Assembly: GCA_001896725.1 (NCBI GenBank)
Contig: MPPA01000032.1
Span: 1 to 35,639, forward strand
Source: Methanococcoides sp. EBM-47
GTDB lineage: Archaea > Halobacteriota > Methanosarcinia > Methanosarcinales > Methanosarcinaceae
Direction of reading: 5' to 3'
DNA length: 35,639 bases
The position numbers were made by a program, and so were the translations under genes. Shown one piece after another: positions 25,697 to 34,377 of this stretch; positions within the stretch are counted from its first letter, which is position 1, and the number at the start of each line of letters is the position of its first letter. Below the pieces are notes generated by a model, which saw nothing but the letters and a program-made list of their open reading frames with translations, ran no database searches and was not told the origin of the DNA.

Positions 25697-26682
25697 TGTG
25701 TTGCCTCCTGTTGTTTTATCCTGGGATCAATGAACTCGTATATGATATCAGCGATCAGGTTCCCTAAAAAGACAAACACAGTACTGACCAGAACAATCCC
25801 TAATAAAAGGGGAACATCTGATCTCAAACCTGCTGCTACTGTGGCCTGCCCTATACCAGGGTAAGAAAACACCTGCTCGACCAGAACTGCTCCTCCGAAC
25901 AATTCACTGAACCCTAAGAACTGGAGTGTAATGGCCGGAAGTGCCACATTCCTTACACCATGCCTCAGTACTAGATCTAATCCCTTCTCTCCCCTCGCTT
26001 TTGCAAATAATACATAATCACTTGAAAGGACCTCAATTAATTTTTCACGAGTGAACATTGCAATTTGGGCAACACCCAGTACGCTCAAAGTAAGGGTAGG
26101 AAGGATCAAATGCTGTATACGGTCAAACAGTGTAACTTCTTCAGCTGTAAGACCTATGGGTACACTTAAACCTACAGGGAACCAACCCAAATACACTGAG
26201 AATACAAGTAACAAGATCAATGCCAGCCAGAATGTTGGTGTGGCGATCAGAACATAACAATAGGTCTTTATTGCTTTATCTATCAGGCTGCCACTATTCA
26301 TTCCTGCTATTATCCCTAAAATGAAACCCACGACCCCTGATAAAAGCCATGAAGAAGCCATTAAAATCAGAGATGCTGTAAACCGTTCTTTAATTACATG
26401 AGTCACAGGCATTCTATAGATCAGTGAAACCCCAAAATCTCCATTGAGAAGGTTTTTTGCCCAGTTAAAGAACTTCTCATGTGAAGGAGTGTTAACGCCC
26501 CAATATTCCTCCAATAATGCCCTTTGTTCTGGTTGTATGCTCATCTCTCCGATATAAGCCCTGACAGGGTCTATCGGGGACTGTTCAATAAGCCAGAAAC
26601 TGGCAATACAAACAACCATTAAAAGGATAAGTAGCCTGATGATCTTTTTTCCAATGAATATCCCAAATTTCCTATGTTTCAT
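25693..26682 (-). CDS. Peptide/nickel-type ABC importer, permease (DppB/NikB-like)
   Basis: The 329-aa permease begins MKHRKFGIFIGKKIIRLLIL and has about six membrane helices. Family marks include ASFWLIEQSPIDPVRAYIG, NLLNGDFGVSLIYRMPV, the EAA loop with YVLFAKARGEKGLDLVLRHG, and EQVFSYPGIGQATV. I moved the start to 26682 because GGAAGGGC lies 5 nt upstream and the N-terminus is then family-like. A longer in-frame ORF to 26787 would run back through the terminator-like hairpin at 26743-26781. It is coupled to the DppC-like gene by a 4-bp overlap. Confidence 0.92.
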   Translation of the reverse strand: MKHRKFGIFIGKKIIRLLILLMVVCIASFWLIEQSPIDPVRAYIGEMSIQPEQRALLEEYWGVNTPSHEKFFNWAKNLLNGDFGVSLIYRMPVTHVIKERFTASLILMASSWLLSGVVGFILGIIAGMNSGSLIDKAIKTYCYVLIATPTFWLALILLLVFSVYLGWFPVGLSVPIGLTAEEVTLFDRIQHLILPTLTLSVLGVAQIAMFTREKLIEVLSSDYVLFAKARGEKGLDLVLRHGVRNVALPAITLQFLGFSELFGGAVLVEQVFSYPGIGQATVAAGLRSDVPLLLGIVLVSTVFVFLGNLIADIIYEFIDPRIKQQEATQ

Positions 26683-26742
26683 TTTTGCCCTTCCATTAAA
26701 TTTCAGATCATACTTCCTAAGAACATCTGCTGAATATAGCTT

Positions 26743-26781
26743 CCAAAAAAAAATAGTAACTGAGGGTTTGAATTCCCTCAG
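26743..26781 (-). terminator. Attenuator-like terminator inside the ABC operon
   Basis: On the minus strand, CTGAGGG and CCCTCAG form a 7-bp stem (26760-26781) with an 8-nt loop, followed by a run ending in nine T (26745-26753). It lies between the binding-protein gene and the DppB-like gene. A second stem, AAACCTT/AAGGTTT (26788-26806), lies just upstream. Partial termination here would give more binding protein than permease, as is common in ABC importers. Confidence 0.65.
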
Positions 26782-26837
26782 CCTCATAAACCTTTATAAA
26801 AGGTTTGTGCTAGAAACAGACATACCTGTTCCTGAAC

Positions 26838-28454
26838 TTACATGCGTTTCCATTCAAGGATATTCCCAAAAATATCAGCGCCATGAGGCTGTATTTTTGG
26901 AGTTCCCATGTCTATGTCCTCATCTACAATGTATACATAGTTGATAGTTGCCATCCACAACCAGGTAGCATCCCCTTTTGGAGAGAAACCTGTTTCTCCA
27001 TCCCAAGCAGCCAATTGCCAGTTCTCATTGGCAATGTTCTGATCAGTACTTGTTATTGCTTTTCTCAAGTATTGATCTACAACAGAATTATTATACATTA
27101 TTATATTATTATAACTTCCTGGATTGTAACTCTTGCTGTAGTATTTCAAGTACATGTCAGTAGGATCAAGCGACCCGTATCCAAAGACCACTGGAGTTGA
27201 ATGGGCAAGGGTATCGATCTTATCCCAGCTTGCACCCTCAGGTTTAATGTTTATACCAATCTTTTTGGCCTCTTCTGAAACAGAGACAGCCAATGCCTGT
27301 CTTTCCTGAGCACTTGGTGTGTATAGCACAGTAAATTCAGCTTTTTGTCCATCTTTCTCAACGATACCATCACCATCCGTGTCTACCCATCCGGCATCTT
27401 TTAAGATCTTCTTAGCCTCGTCGAGATCCCCATCTTTAAAAATAGCTTCCTTGTTTCCCCATGGAGCTTTATCCACACCGGTGAATTCCTCTTGGCCTTG
27501 TCCGTTCAATGCACCGTCGATCAGAGCCTGCCTGTCTATCCCTATGTTCAAAGCCTTTCTTATTGCAACATCAGAAGTTACATTATTTCCTATAACATAA
27601 CCATCCTTTGTTTTTTTACCTGTATTTGGCTGCATGGGGAAGCTTATTCCACGTGCATCAACAGAGTCTAAAGATACTACTTTCATCCCTTTTACTTTCT
27701 GATCAACATAAGAAGATGGAATTTCAGCCAGATCTATCTGTCCAGATTTTGCAGCTGCAAAGGCAGTATCTGCTTCCATATATACTATTGTAAGCTTCTT
27801 GAAGTATGGTTGCTGACCATAATAGTCCGGGTTTGCTTTGAGGATCACCTGCTGCCCTTTGTCCCATTGTACAAATTCATACGGACCCGAACCTATAGGA
27901 TTCTGACCATAAGCTTCGCTGTAGGCATGCTCTGGAACTATCCCGATCACAGAGAGTTTGTGAATGAATGTAGCCTGGTTATCATTCAATTTAAATTCAA
28001 CGGTATCCTCATTGATCGCCGTAGCTTTTTCCAGCATGGAAAGGTCCACGTCACCAGCTGCACCTGCTGCAGTGTTGAAAGTAAAGGCTACATCTTTGGC
28101 AGTCAGTGGTACCCCATCATGGAATTTAACATTGTCCCTTATCTTAACAGTCCAAACCAATCCATCCTCACTAACTGTGTAACCTGTAGCAAGATCGTTG
28201 ATCAGATCCGCATTACTGTCTTTTTTAAATAAAGTGCTCTGGATCAATGGTTCATGGTTATACCCCCATCCGGTAATAGGGTTAAAGCCTGCTGCAGGTT
28301 CTCCACCATGAGTTCCTACAGCTGCGGTCAATTCATCTGCACCTGTTACCTCTGTATCCGTTTCCCCTGCATTGTTATCTGTGCATCCGGATATCATAAC
28401 TGCACCAATTATTAGTATTCCCATCAATAAAAGACTCAACGATCTTTTCATCAT
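26838..28454 (-). CDS. Peptide/nickel-type ABC importer, substrate-binding lipoprotein (SBP family 5)
   Basis: The 538-aa protein starts with a signal peptide and lipobox (MISGCTDNN, Cys about residue 24), so it is tethered outside the membrane. The mature part follows family 5 binding proteins: GYNHEPLIQSTLFKKDSN, LATGYTVSEDGLVWTVKIRD, KFHDGVPLTAKDVAFTFN, PIGSGPYEFVQWDKGQ, and a middle lobe with VAIRKALNIGIDRQALIDGA. Members bind peptides, nickel complexes or opines; the ligand is not readable here. Nickel is a sensible guess for a methanogen, which needs it for F430 and hydrogenases, but this is inference. A GGAG site precedes the ATG by 4 nt. It is first in the operon, and an inverted repeat around its TATA box suggests regulation. 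Confidence 0.92.
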   Translation of the reverse strand: MMKRSLSLLLMGILIIGAVMISGCTDNNAGETDTEVTGADELTAAVGTHGGEPAAGFNPITGWGYNHEPLIQSTLFKKDSNADLINDLATGYTVSEDGLVWTVKIRDNVKFHDGVPLTAKDVAFTFNTAAGAAGDVDLSMLEKATAINEDTVEFKLNDNQATFIHKLSVIGIVPEHAYSEAYGQNPIGSGPYEFVQWDKGQQVILKANPDYYGQQPYFKKLTIVYMEADTAFAAAKSGQIDLAEIPSSYVDQKVKGMKVVSLDSVDARGISFPMQPNTGKKTKDGYVIGNNVTSDVAIRKALNIGIDRQALIDGALNGQGQEEFTGVDKAPWGNKEAIFKDGDLDEAKKILKDAGWVDTDGDGIVEKDGQKAEFTVLYTPSAQERQALAVSVSEEAKKIGINIKPEGASWDKIDTLAHSTPVVFGYGSLDPTDMYLKYYSKSYNPGSYNNIIMYNNSVVDQYLRKAITSTDQNIANENWQLAAWDGETGFSPKGDATWLWMATINYVYIVDEDIDMGTPKIQPHGADIFGNILEWKRM

Positions 28455-28494
28455 ATCGCTCCTAAATTGATTTCCACCATTTGTTTATTTTTAT

Positions 28495-28544
28495 GTTATA
28501 CTATATTGTCTATTTAAGATGAATATAAATCACAATATAATAAC
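28495..28544 (-). promoter_or_regulatory. ABC operon promoter with flanking inverted repeat
   Basis: TATATTG (28502-28508) and CAATATA (28533-28539) form an inverted repeat, with GTTAT (28495-28499) and ATAAC (28540-28544) further out. A TATA box on the minus strand (28522-28529) lies between the arms, giving a start near 28499, about 45 bp before the ATG. A bound dimer would compete with TBP. It does not match the textbook NikR operator. Confidence 0.45.
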
Positions 28545-28775
28545 ATACGTAATTTTATATCCATAAGTCCTAAATAAGCGTTTGATATACATAAAACCCA
28601 TTATTTAATACTTTTGATTTAATTTGTGCTACTAACCTAAGCGATCTTTTTGTGAAAATAAATTCCATCATGCAACAGATAATATTTTATTAAAAGTAAC
28701 ACATAAAAAGGAAAAACACTTCCTGATAGGCTAAAAAACATATTTTCAATTCAAGGATCTAAAAAAGTATTGTGT
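28545..28775. other. AT-rich intergenic region, no gene seen
   Basis: This region upstream of the importer promoter and downstream of the CutA stop has many short A and T runs. T-runs on the minus strand after the CutA stop may end that transcript. No open frame with a ribosome site and no strong hairpin is seen. Confidence 0.5.
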
Positions 28776-29090
28776 TCACTTTATTTTTTTTACACTTTCA
28801 GCGATCCATTCTACATATCTTATATATCCATCTACTGGCCACCATATAAGTGCTGGAAGTTCGTAACTATGCATGGAGAGTATAGTATTCCTCACACTTT
28901 CCAGCATTTCTGAGGTTGTCTTGATGGAAAGTTCGATCTCCCCTTCTTCTTCAATCTTATCTTCCCATTTATAGACAGAAGTTACTGGTCGCATATTGAC
29001 ACATGCTGCAAGACCATCACCTACAAGAACATTAGCAATGTTCTTAGCTTCATCCAAGTTAGCTGTGGTGGTATGTACAATAATTATCAT
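28776..29090 (-). CDS. cutA: CutA1-like divalent-cation tolerance protein
   Basis: The 104-aa protein spans the whole CutA1 fold, a trimeric PII-like barrel: MIIIVHTTTANLDEAKNIAN, GLAACVNMRPVTSVYKWEDK, EIELSIKTTSEMLESV, and HSYELPALIWWPVDGY. CutA proteins are linked to copper and other divalent-metal tolerance, and in eukaryotes to anchoring acetylcholinesterase, yet their molecular task is unsettled. GTGAGG precedes the ATG by 4 nt. It reads in the same direction as the downstream ABC importer, but over 300 bp and a separate promoter lie between; a shared link to metals is possible but unproven. Confidence 0.93.
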   Translation of the reverse strand: MIIIVHTTTANLDEAKNIANVLVGDGLAACVNMRPVTSVYKWEDKIEEEGEIELSIKTTSEMLESVRNTILSMHSYELPALIWWPVDGYIRYVEWIAESVKKIK

Positions 29091-29256
29091 TTATCCTCAC
29101 ATCTTACATACGTATATTATCATCTTTAAGTACATTGTTATCTTACCACTGCCTGCAAACCTTAATAGTTGTTATACAGTTCAGCCTTTTTTAAGGCATA
29201 TTCCTACCCTTACATCGATATTTGAAATGTAATGAAAAAATACCTTGTATTGAAGA

Positions 29257-30600
29257 TCAGGAAAGCTTTGATAGCAGATATTCTTTGAACATTTCATAGT
29301 CCGTGTCTAGGAAATCCATATGTTCTTCTTTTGATTCCACATCTTTAAGGCTATTTGGAAGGTCGGGATCAATACCTGTTATTGCTTCTACTTCTCTGGG
29401 AAATTTTGCCGGATGTGCAGTTTCCAGTGTAACTGCAAGCGTGTTGTCCTGATTGTTGGTCCTGTAGTCAGCCAAGCCCTTTATGCCTACAGCTCCATGA
29501 GGTTCAATGAGGATACCATACCGATCCAAATACTCCCTCATCGTTGCCTTTGTTTCTTCATCATTTACAGAAATAGAATGGATATCGTTCCTAAGCTGTA
29601 CCATATCCGGCATCTTGTTGATATTACCCTGCTCGTCCATCTGACCTCCATAAACTGCAATAAGTCTTGCCAGGTTGCTCGGATGGCCTACGTTCATGGC
29701 ATTTGAAATACAATTAACGGATGGAACTATCTTATGATATTCGCCACTGCTGAGGAAAGATGGAACTTCATCGTTCCTGTTCACAGAAGCGATGATCTTC
29801 TTTACAGGAAGACCCATTGTCTTTGCCAGTACACAACCCATCATATTACCAAAATTGCCAGAGGGTATGGAGAAAATGATCTCTTCAGGATGATCACATA
29901 GTTTGCAATAAGCGTAAATGTAGTACAGGGACTGGGGAATGAGACGACCAATGTTTATGGAATTGGCCGATGACAGGTTAAGATGTCTGAGCTGTTCATC
30001 TGAGAAAGCGCTCTTGACCATAGACTGACAATCATCGAACTTACCATCTATAGCTATTGCACTTATGTTCTCCTGAAGGGTGGTCATCTGTTTTCGCTGG
30101 CGGTCAGAAACTTCATTACGAGGAAAAAGCACGATGACCCTCACATTATCAAGCCCATGGAAGGCATGAGCAACTGCACTTCCTGTGTCCCCGGAAGTAG
30201 CAGTAAGGATGGTTATTTCCCTGTCCTCCCTTTTAAGATAGTATTGCATCAGCCTTGCCATCAGGCGTGCTGCAAAATCTTTGAAGGAAGCAGTGGGCCC
30301 GCGGTCCAGGCGCATGATATAGGTGTTCTCGTTCACCTTTTCCAGAGGTACATCGTAATTATAAGCATCGTAAGTTATCTCTTTTAGGGAAGGCTCATCT
30401 ATCTCCCCTTCCAGAACCTTGCGCAATACATGAAAAGCTACCTCTGGATAAGATCTATCTTTCAGGGACATGAGGTCATCCCCTGAGAAAAGAGGAAGAG
30501 ACCTTGGTAAATAAAGACCTTTGTCAGGGGCCTGACCTTCGATAAGAGCGGTCTCAAAGGACACTTCCGCTGCCTGGAGATTAGTGCTGTATAGTTTCAT
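29257..30600 (-). CDS. thrC: Threonine synthase
   Basis: The 447-aa PLP enzyme converts O-phosphohomoserine to threonine and phosphate. It is of the longer ThrC class found in E. coli and yeast: an N-terminal segment FETALIEGQAPDKGLYLP (the conserved GL-P region), the PLP lysine at Lys107 in GPTASFKDFAARL, TATSGDTGSAVAHAF (about 134-148) for phosphate and cofactor binding, and SIPSGNFGNMMG. Length is full. No ribosome site precedes the ATG; instead a TATA box at 30619-30628 sits about 25 bp before the ATG, so the message should be leaderless. Other threonine-pathway genes are not in the window. Confidence 0.95.
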   Translation of the reverse strand: MKLYSTNLQAAEVSFETALIEGQAPDKGLYLPRSLPLFSGDDLMSLKDRSYPEVAFHVLRKVLEGEIDEPSLKEITYDAYNYDVPLEKVNENTYIMRLDRGPTASFKDFAARLMARLMQYYLKREDREITILTATSGDTGSAVAHAFHGLDNVRVIVLFPRNEVSDRQRKQMTTLQENISAIAIDGKFDDCQSMVKSAFSDEQLRHLNLSSANSINIGRLIPQSLYYIYAYCKLCDHPEEIIFSIPSGNFGNMMGCVLAKTMGLPVKKIIASVNRNDEVPSFLSSGEYHKIVPSVNCISNAMNVGHPSNLARLIAVYGGQMDEQGNINKMPDMVQLRNDIHSISVNDEETKATMREYLDRYGILIEPHGAVGIKGLADYRTNNQDNTLAVTLETAHPAKFPREVEAITGIDPDLPNSLKDVESKEEHMDFLDTDYEMFKEYLLSKLS

Positions 30601-30616
30601 ATTGATCAGTGAATAG

Positions 30617-30630
30617 TTGATATTTATAGT
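30617..30630 (-). promoter_or_regulatory. thrC TATA box predicting a leaderless transcript
   Basis: On the minus strand ACTATAAATATC is a good TATA box centred near 30624. The usual 25-27 bp distance puts the transcription start at or within a few bases of the thrC ATG (30598-30600), which fits the lack of a ribosome site there. Confidence 0.5.
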
Positions 30631-30643
30631 ATTGATATTCTGA

Positions 30644-30784
30644 ATGGACAGTACTTATGACTTACTTTTGGATTATGAATGTTACTATTACAAAACCGCC
30701 CAAATGTTCATAATATCAGGGACGCTCAGGTTGATCTTCCTTATGTTTCTGTTTACTGCAACAGGATATCTCAAAAACCATTAA
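30644..30784 (+). CDS. Possible small membrane protein (46 aa)
   Basis: An ORF of 46 codons begins MDSTYDLLLDYECYYY and contains one hydrophobic helix, FIISGTLRLIFLMFLFTATGY. There is no clear ribosome site. It lies in the gap between divergent thrC and the subtilase gene. No family is recognised. It may be chance, since AT-rich intergenic DNA often yields hydrophobic frames; the remainder of 30601-30908 holds promoter-like AT-rich DNA. Confidence 0.25.
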   Translation: MDSTYDLLLDYECYYYKTAQMFIISGTLRLIFLMFLFTATGYLKNH

Positions 30785-30908
30785 ATATAAGAAAATAAAT
30801 ATATTAACTATTGTCGGCGTCATTGTTCTTGACTTCCATAGAGTATACAATATTCTTTAAAAAAACGGATGTGAGACAATTAAAAAGAATATCTTTTTCA
30901 TTTTATTT

Positions 30909-33900
30909 TTGAACATAACTTTATTATTCGCAACTGCAGGAATGGCCACATATTCAACTAATGGTGAGGATGATCAAAATTCCAATTTGGACATAACAAG
31001 ATCAGATACAATATATTCTAAATACAATTTAACTCATGTTCATTATGACTTGTCTAAGAGAGATGGAAAAAGGTACGCTCAAGGTCAGACAGATATAATA
31101 ATGCTGAAAGCAGGAAAAATACAAACAAGATCTGCTTCCAGACCACGGGTAAATTCAATGAATGTTCATAGTACTTCATCTACCGAACAGGCAATGATAA
31201 ATCCTGATGAATATAAATATTATATTATCCAATTCAATGATACTGTACAAGAGCTCTGGAAACAGGATATAGCCAAAGTGGGTGCAGAACTCTTTGATTA
31301 CATACCTGACAACGCATTTATTGTCAGAATGAACGGGTCAGCTGTGTCCACGGTCTCAAGACTTGAGCAGGTACAATGGATAGGCGAGTATTTTCCCGAA
31401 TATAAAATAGATCCTGCTCTTAGAGCAAAAATGGAAGAAAATATTTCCTTGGAGCTTATGGTTTCCTTCTTTGAGCCAGCAAAGGAAAGGGACATAAAAG
31501 AAAAAATAGCAAAGGAGATCGTATCTCTTGGAGGAACGATTCTGGATGAAGCTGGTAATGACAGGATACACCTCAATATCAAAAGTTCAAAGATAGCATC
31601 TCTTTCCATCATAAGAAATGTGAAATGGATAGAAGAATACGAACCGCTGATCGTATTCAATGATATTGCCCGGGGGATCATCAATGCCACTTATGTCACT
31701 GAGAATTACAATCTCACCGGAAAAGGACAAATAATAGCGATTGCTGATACCGGCCTTGACACCGGGGTCAATAATATATCAATGAGCCCTGATTTTTATG
31801 GACGCATATTAGATATCCGGTTCATAGGAGGTGATGGACCCCAGGACAGGAATGGACATGGTACCCACGTAGCCGGCTCCGCGGTGGGTAATGGGTCATT
31901 GTCCAATGGACAATACAAAGGTGTTGCTCCTGATGCACAATTAGTGTTCCAGTCAATAGGTCATGAGAATGGAACTGTGGTCTTACCTCCTAATCTGAGC
32001 GTGCTTTTCAAGGATGCCTATGAACTTGGAGCTCGCATCCATTCTAATAGCTGGGGTAGGAATGGAGCTAGCTCTTACACGACCTTATCTAAAGATGTGG
32101 ACCAATTCATGTGGACATATCCAGATATGTTGATCGTCTTTGCAGCAGGCAATTATGGAACTGACAGTGACCATGATGGCATAATCGACAGTAAGTCCAT
32201 TTCAGATCCAGGCACTGCAAAGAACTGTCTTACTGTTGGTGCATCTGAGAACAATAGAGAAGAAGTATCATATACCTGGGGATATATTGCCCCCTTGGGC
32301 TATCCAAAGGCACCAATAACTAATGACCCCATTGCCAACAATCCGAAAGGCCTTGCAGCATTCAGTAGCAGAGGGCCAACAGATGACGGGCGTATTAAGC
32401 CAGATATTGTTGCACCGGGTACTATGATCATCTCCGCAAGATCCAGTGTGTCCGATACAAAGGGGTGGGGAGAAGTAAGCAAAGACTGTAAGAATTATAT
32501 TTATATGTGTGGGACCAGCATGTCTGCCCCCATTGCAGCTGGCAGCCTTGCACTCATACGACAGAACTATGTGGACAATCTGAACATAACACCTTCTGCA
32601 GCTCTGTTAAAAGCTACGCTCATAAATGGTGCTAAAGACCTAAGACCTGGTCAATATGGCAATGATGTTACAACACATCCGGATTACAACCAGGGATGGG
32701 GACTACTTGATCTGAGGGCATCATTATACCCTGAAGGCATAACCACATGTTTTGCAGATAACGTAAAACTCTCCACAGGAGATGCCGTTGAAAAAAACTA
32801 TTATGTCAGCAGCAGTTCAAAACCATTTAAGGTCACACTTGTATGGACCGATTATTACGGTACAGAGACTGCACAAAAAAAGCTTGTGAACGATCTTACG
32901 CTTCTTGCAATGCAGCCTGATGGTACTGAAGTTGTAGTAAATGATACAATCAATAACGTAGAACAGTTGGTCTTTGAAGAACCTGAAACTGGCTGGTACA
33001 CTGTAAAAGTGATTGGTGAGTCTGTCCCAATGGGACCACAGCCCTGCGCCATAGTTGTCAGTGGAGCAGCTGATGCAATAGATTCCCTGAGTTTTACACC
33101 AGAGCAGACAATTTACTATACCGGAAGTCACACAACATTCAAAGCTGAAGCATTTGATGCGAACCACAATCCTATCAGTGCTCCGCTCAGATGGAAAAGC
33201 AGTGATCCTGCCGTTGCGACAATAGATAGTTCTACTGGGTATTTCAGAGCCCTTGAACAGGGGTTTACCAACATAACAGTATATGCCGGAACTTTGACAT
33301 CAACGGTCAGCATAAGTGTGGAAAAGCAAGCATCTTCTAGCTCCTCATCAGGTAGTGGAAGTAAGGGTGGTGGGGGTGGTGACGGAGGGGGAGGAGGGAC
33401 CAGCGGGGAAAGCCTTATGAATATAATTTTGAAGGAAACTGAAACCGTATTCATCAACAAGGACACTAACATAAAATACAAGTTCACTGAAGAAAAGAAC
33501 AATATAAGATATGTGGAGTTCACAGCTTTGAAGAACTCCGGTAAAATAACAGCTGTTGTAGAAACATTGAACGACAGATCATCTTTTACCAGAAGAGAGG
33601 CTCCCGGCAAGGTTTATCAGAATGTGAACATCTGGGTAGGTAAAACTGGTTTTGCTACAGAAAATAATATAGCTGATCCTGTGATCGGATTCAAGGTGCC
33701 AAGAACATGGATGGCTAATAATGATGTTGAAAAAGGATATATCAGACTGTACAGATACAGTTCTGGTACGTGGAATGAACTGCCTACAAGGATCATGAAC
33801 GAAGATGATAAATATGTATACTTTGAGTCAAAAACACCTGGTTTTTCACCTTTTGCCATCAGTGCGATTAAAGCAACGGAAGAGGTTAAAAATGAAGTAT

Positions 33901-34109
33901 TTGACATAGAGGTTGATATAGCTGATAATGAAATAAAATCTCTTGATCAAAGTGCTGTACTGACAACATGCTATACTGATATAGGTTCATTTGAAGACCA
34001 GAAGAGATCTTCTGTATGTAAATACAGGTACTTTTTAAAGTTCACTATGCTTTCTATAACATTGATGGTAGGAAAGATAGTGTATACCTATTATAGAAAA
34101 AGAAAATGA
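30909..34109 (+). CDS. Secreted subtilisin-like serine protease (S8) with Big_2, PGF-pre-PGF domain and C-terminal membrane anchor
   Basis: The large exported protease (1066 aa from TTG 30909) has a signal peptide, a propeptide-like region (about 95-245, with YYIIQFNDTVQELWK), and an S8 catalytic domain: Asp280 in IADTGLDTG, His317 in NGHGTHVAG, Asn380 in HSNSWG, and Ser537 in GTSMSAP. A jelly-roll domain follows, then a Big_2 Ig-like domain (about 723-805), a Ser/Gly linker, a PGF-pre-PGF domain (VNIWVGKTGFATENN, TPGFSPFAIS), and a terminal helix with a KRK-type tail. It should process or degrade proteins outside the cell. The frame is open upstream: GGATGTGA (30867-30874), one base off GGAGGTGA, stands 4 nt before an in-frame ATT at 30879, which would yield a textbook signal peptide starting KKNIFFILFL. 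The real start may be that ATT. Confidence 0.9.
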   Translation: MNITLLFATAGMATYSTNGEDDQNSNLDITRSDTIYSKYNLTHVHYDLSKRDGKRYAQGQTDIIMLKAGKIQTRSASRPRVNSMNVHSTSSTEQAMINPDEYKYYIIQFNDTVQELWKQDIAKVGAELFDYIPDNAFIVRMNGSAVSTVSRLEQVQWIGEYFPEYKIDPALRAKMEENISLELMVSFFEPAKERDIKEKIAKEIVSLGGTILDEAGNDRIHLNIKSSKIASLSIIRNVKWIEEYEPLIVFNDIARGIINATYVTENYNLTGKGQIIAIADTGLDTGVNNISMSPDFYGRILDIRFIGGDGPQDRNGHGTHVAGSAVGNGSLSNGQYKGVAPDAQLVFQSIGHENGTVVLPPNLSVLFKDAYELGARIHSNSWGRNGASSYTTLSKDVDQFMWTYPDMLIVFAAGNYGTDSDHDGIIDSKSISDPGTAKNCLTVGASENNREEVSYTWGYIAPLGYPKAPITNDPIANNPKGLAAFSSRGPTDDGRIKPDIVAPGTMIISARSSVSDTKGWGEVSKDCKNYIYMCGTSMSAPIAAGSLALIRQNYVDNLNITPSAALLKATLINGAKDLRPGQYGNDVTTHPDYNQGWGLLDLRASLYPEGITTCFADNVKLSTGDAVEKNYYVSSSSKPFKVTLVWTDYYGTETAQKKLVNDLTLLAMQPDGTEVVVNDTINNVEQLVFEEPETGWYTVKVIGESVPMGPQPCAIVVSGAADAIDSLSFTPEQTIYYTGSHTTFKAEAFDANHNPISAPLRWKSSDPAVATIDSSTGYFRALEQGFTNITVYAGTLTSTVSISVEKQASSSSSSGSGSKGGGGGDGGGGGTSGESLMNIILKETETVFINKDTNIKYKFTEEKNNIRYVEFTALKNSGKITAVVETLNDRSSFTRREAPGKVYQNVNIWVGKTGFATENNIADPVIGFKVPRTWMANNDVEKGYIRLYRYSSGTWNELPTRIMNEDDKYVYFESKTPGFSPFAISAIKATEEVKNEVFDIEVDIADNEIKSLDQSAVLTTCYTDIGSFEDQKRSSVCKYRYFLKFTMLSITLMVGKIVYTYYRKRK

Positions 34110-34377
34110 ACAAAGGATAATATGTTGTGCAAAAAGTTCTATTCTGCTGGGGAAAGTGTAAAGAGAAGCATTGTGAACAGATATTGATGCTCCTTACAAT
34201 AAACCGAACGAATACTTCAGACAGCTACCTGACCGCTAAGGCATGGTATGATCCTTAATCTATGAGACATAACACATTCGTATAACTGCTAATGAACGAT
34301 AGCCACACCTTTGCATACATAAGAGAAATCCATTTAAATAGAAAATATCTGCCATACAATACACACATCTGATCATG

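Noticed and set aside
28495-28544. NikR operator in front of the ABC importer
   Set aside because: The inverted repeat does not match the known GTATGA-N16-TCATAC pattern, so nickel regulation cannot be claimed.
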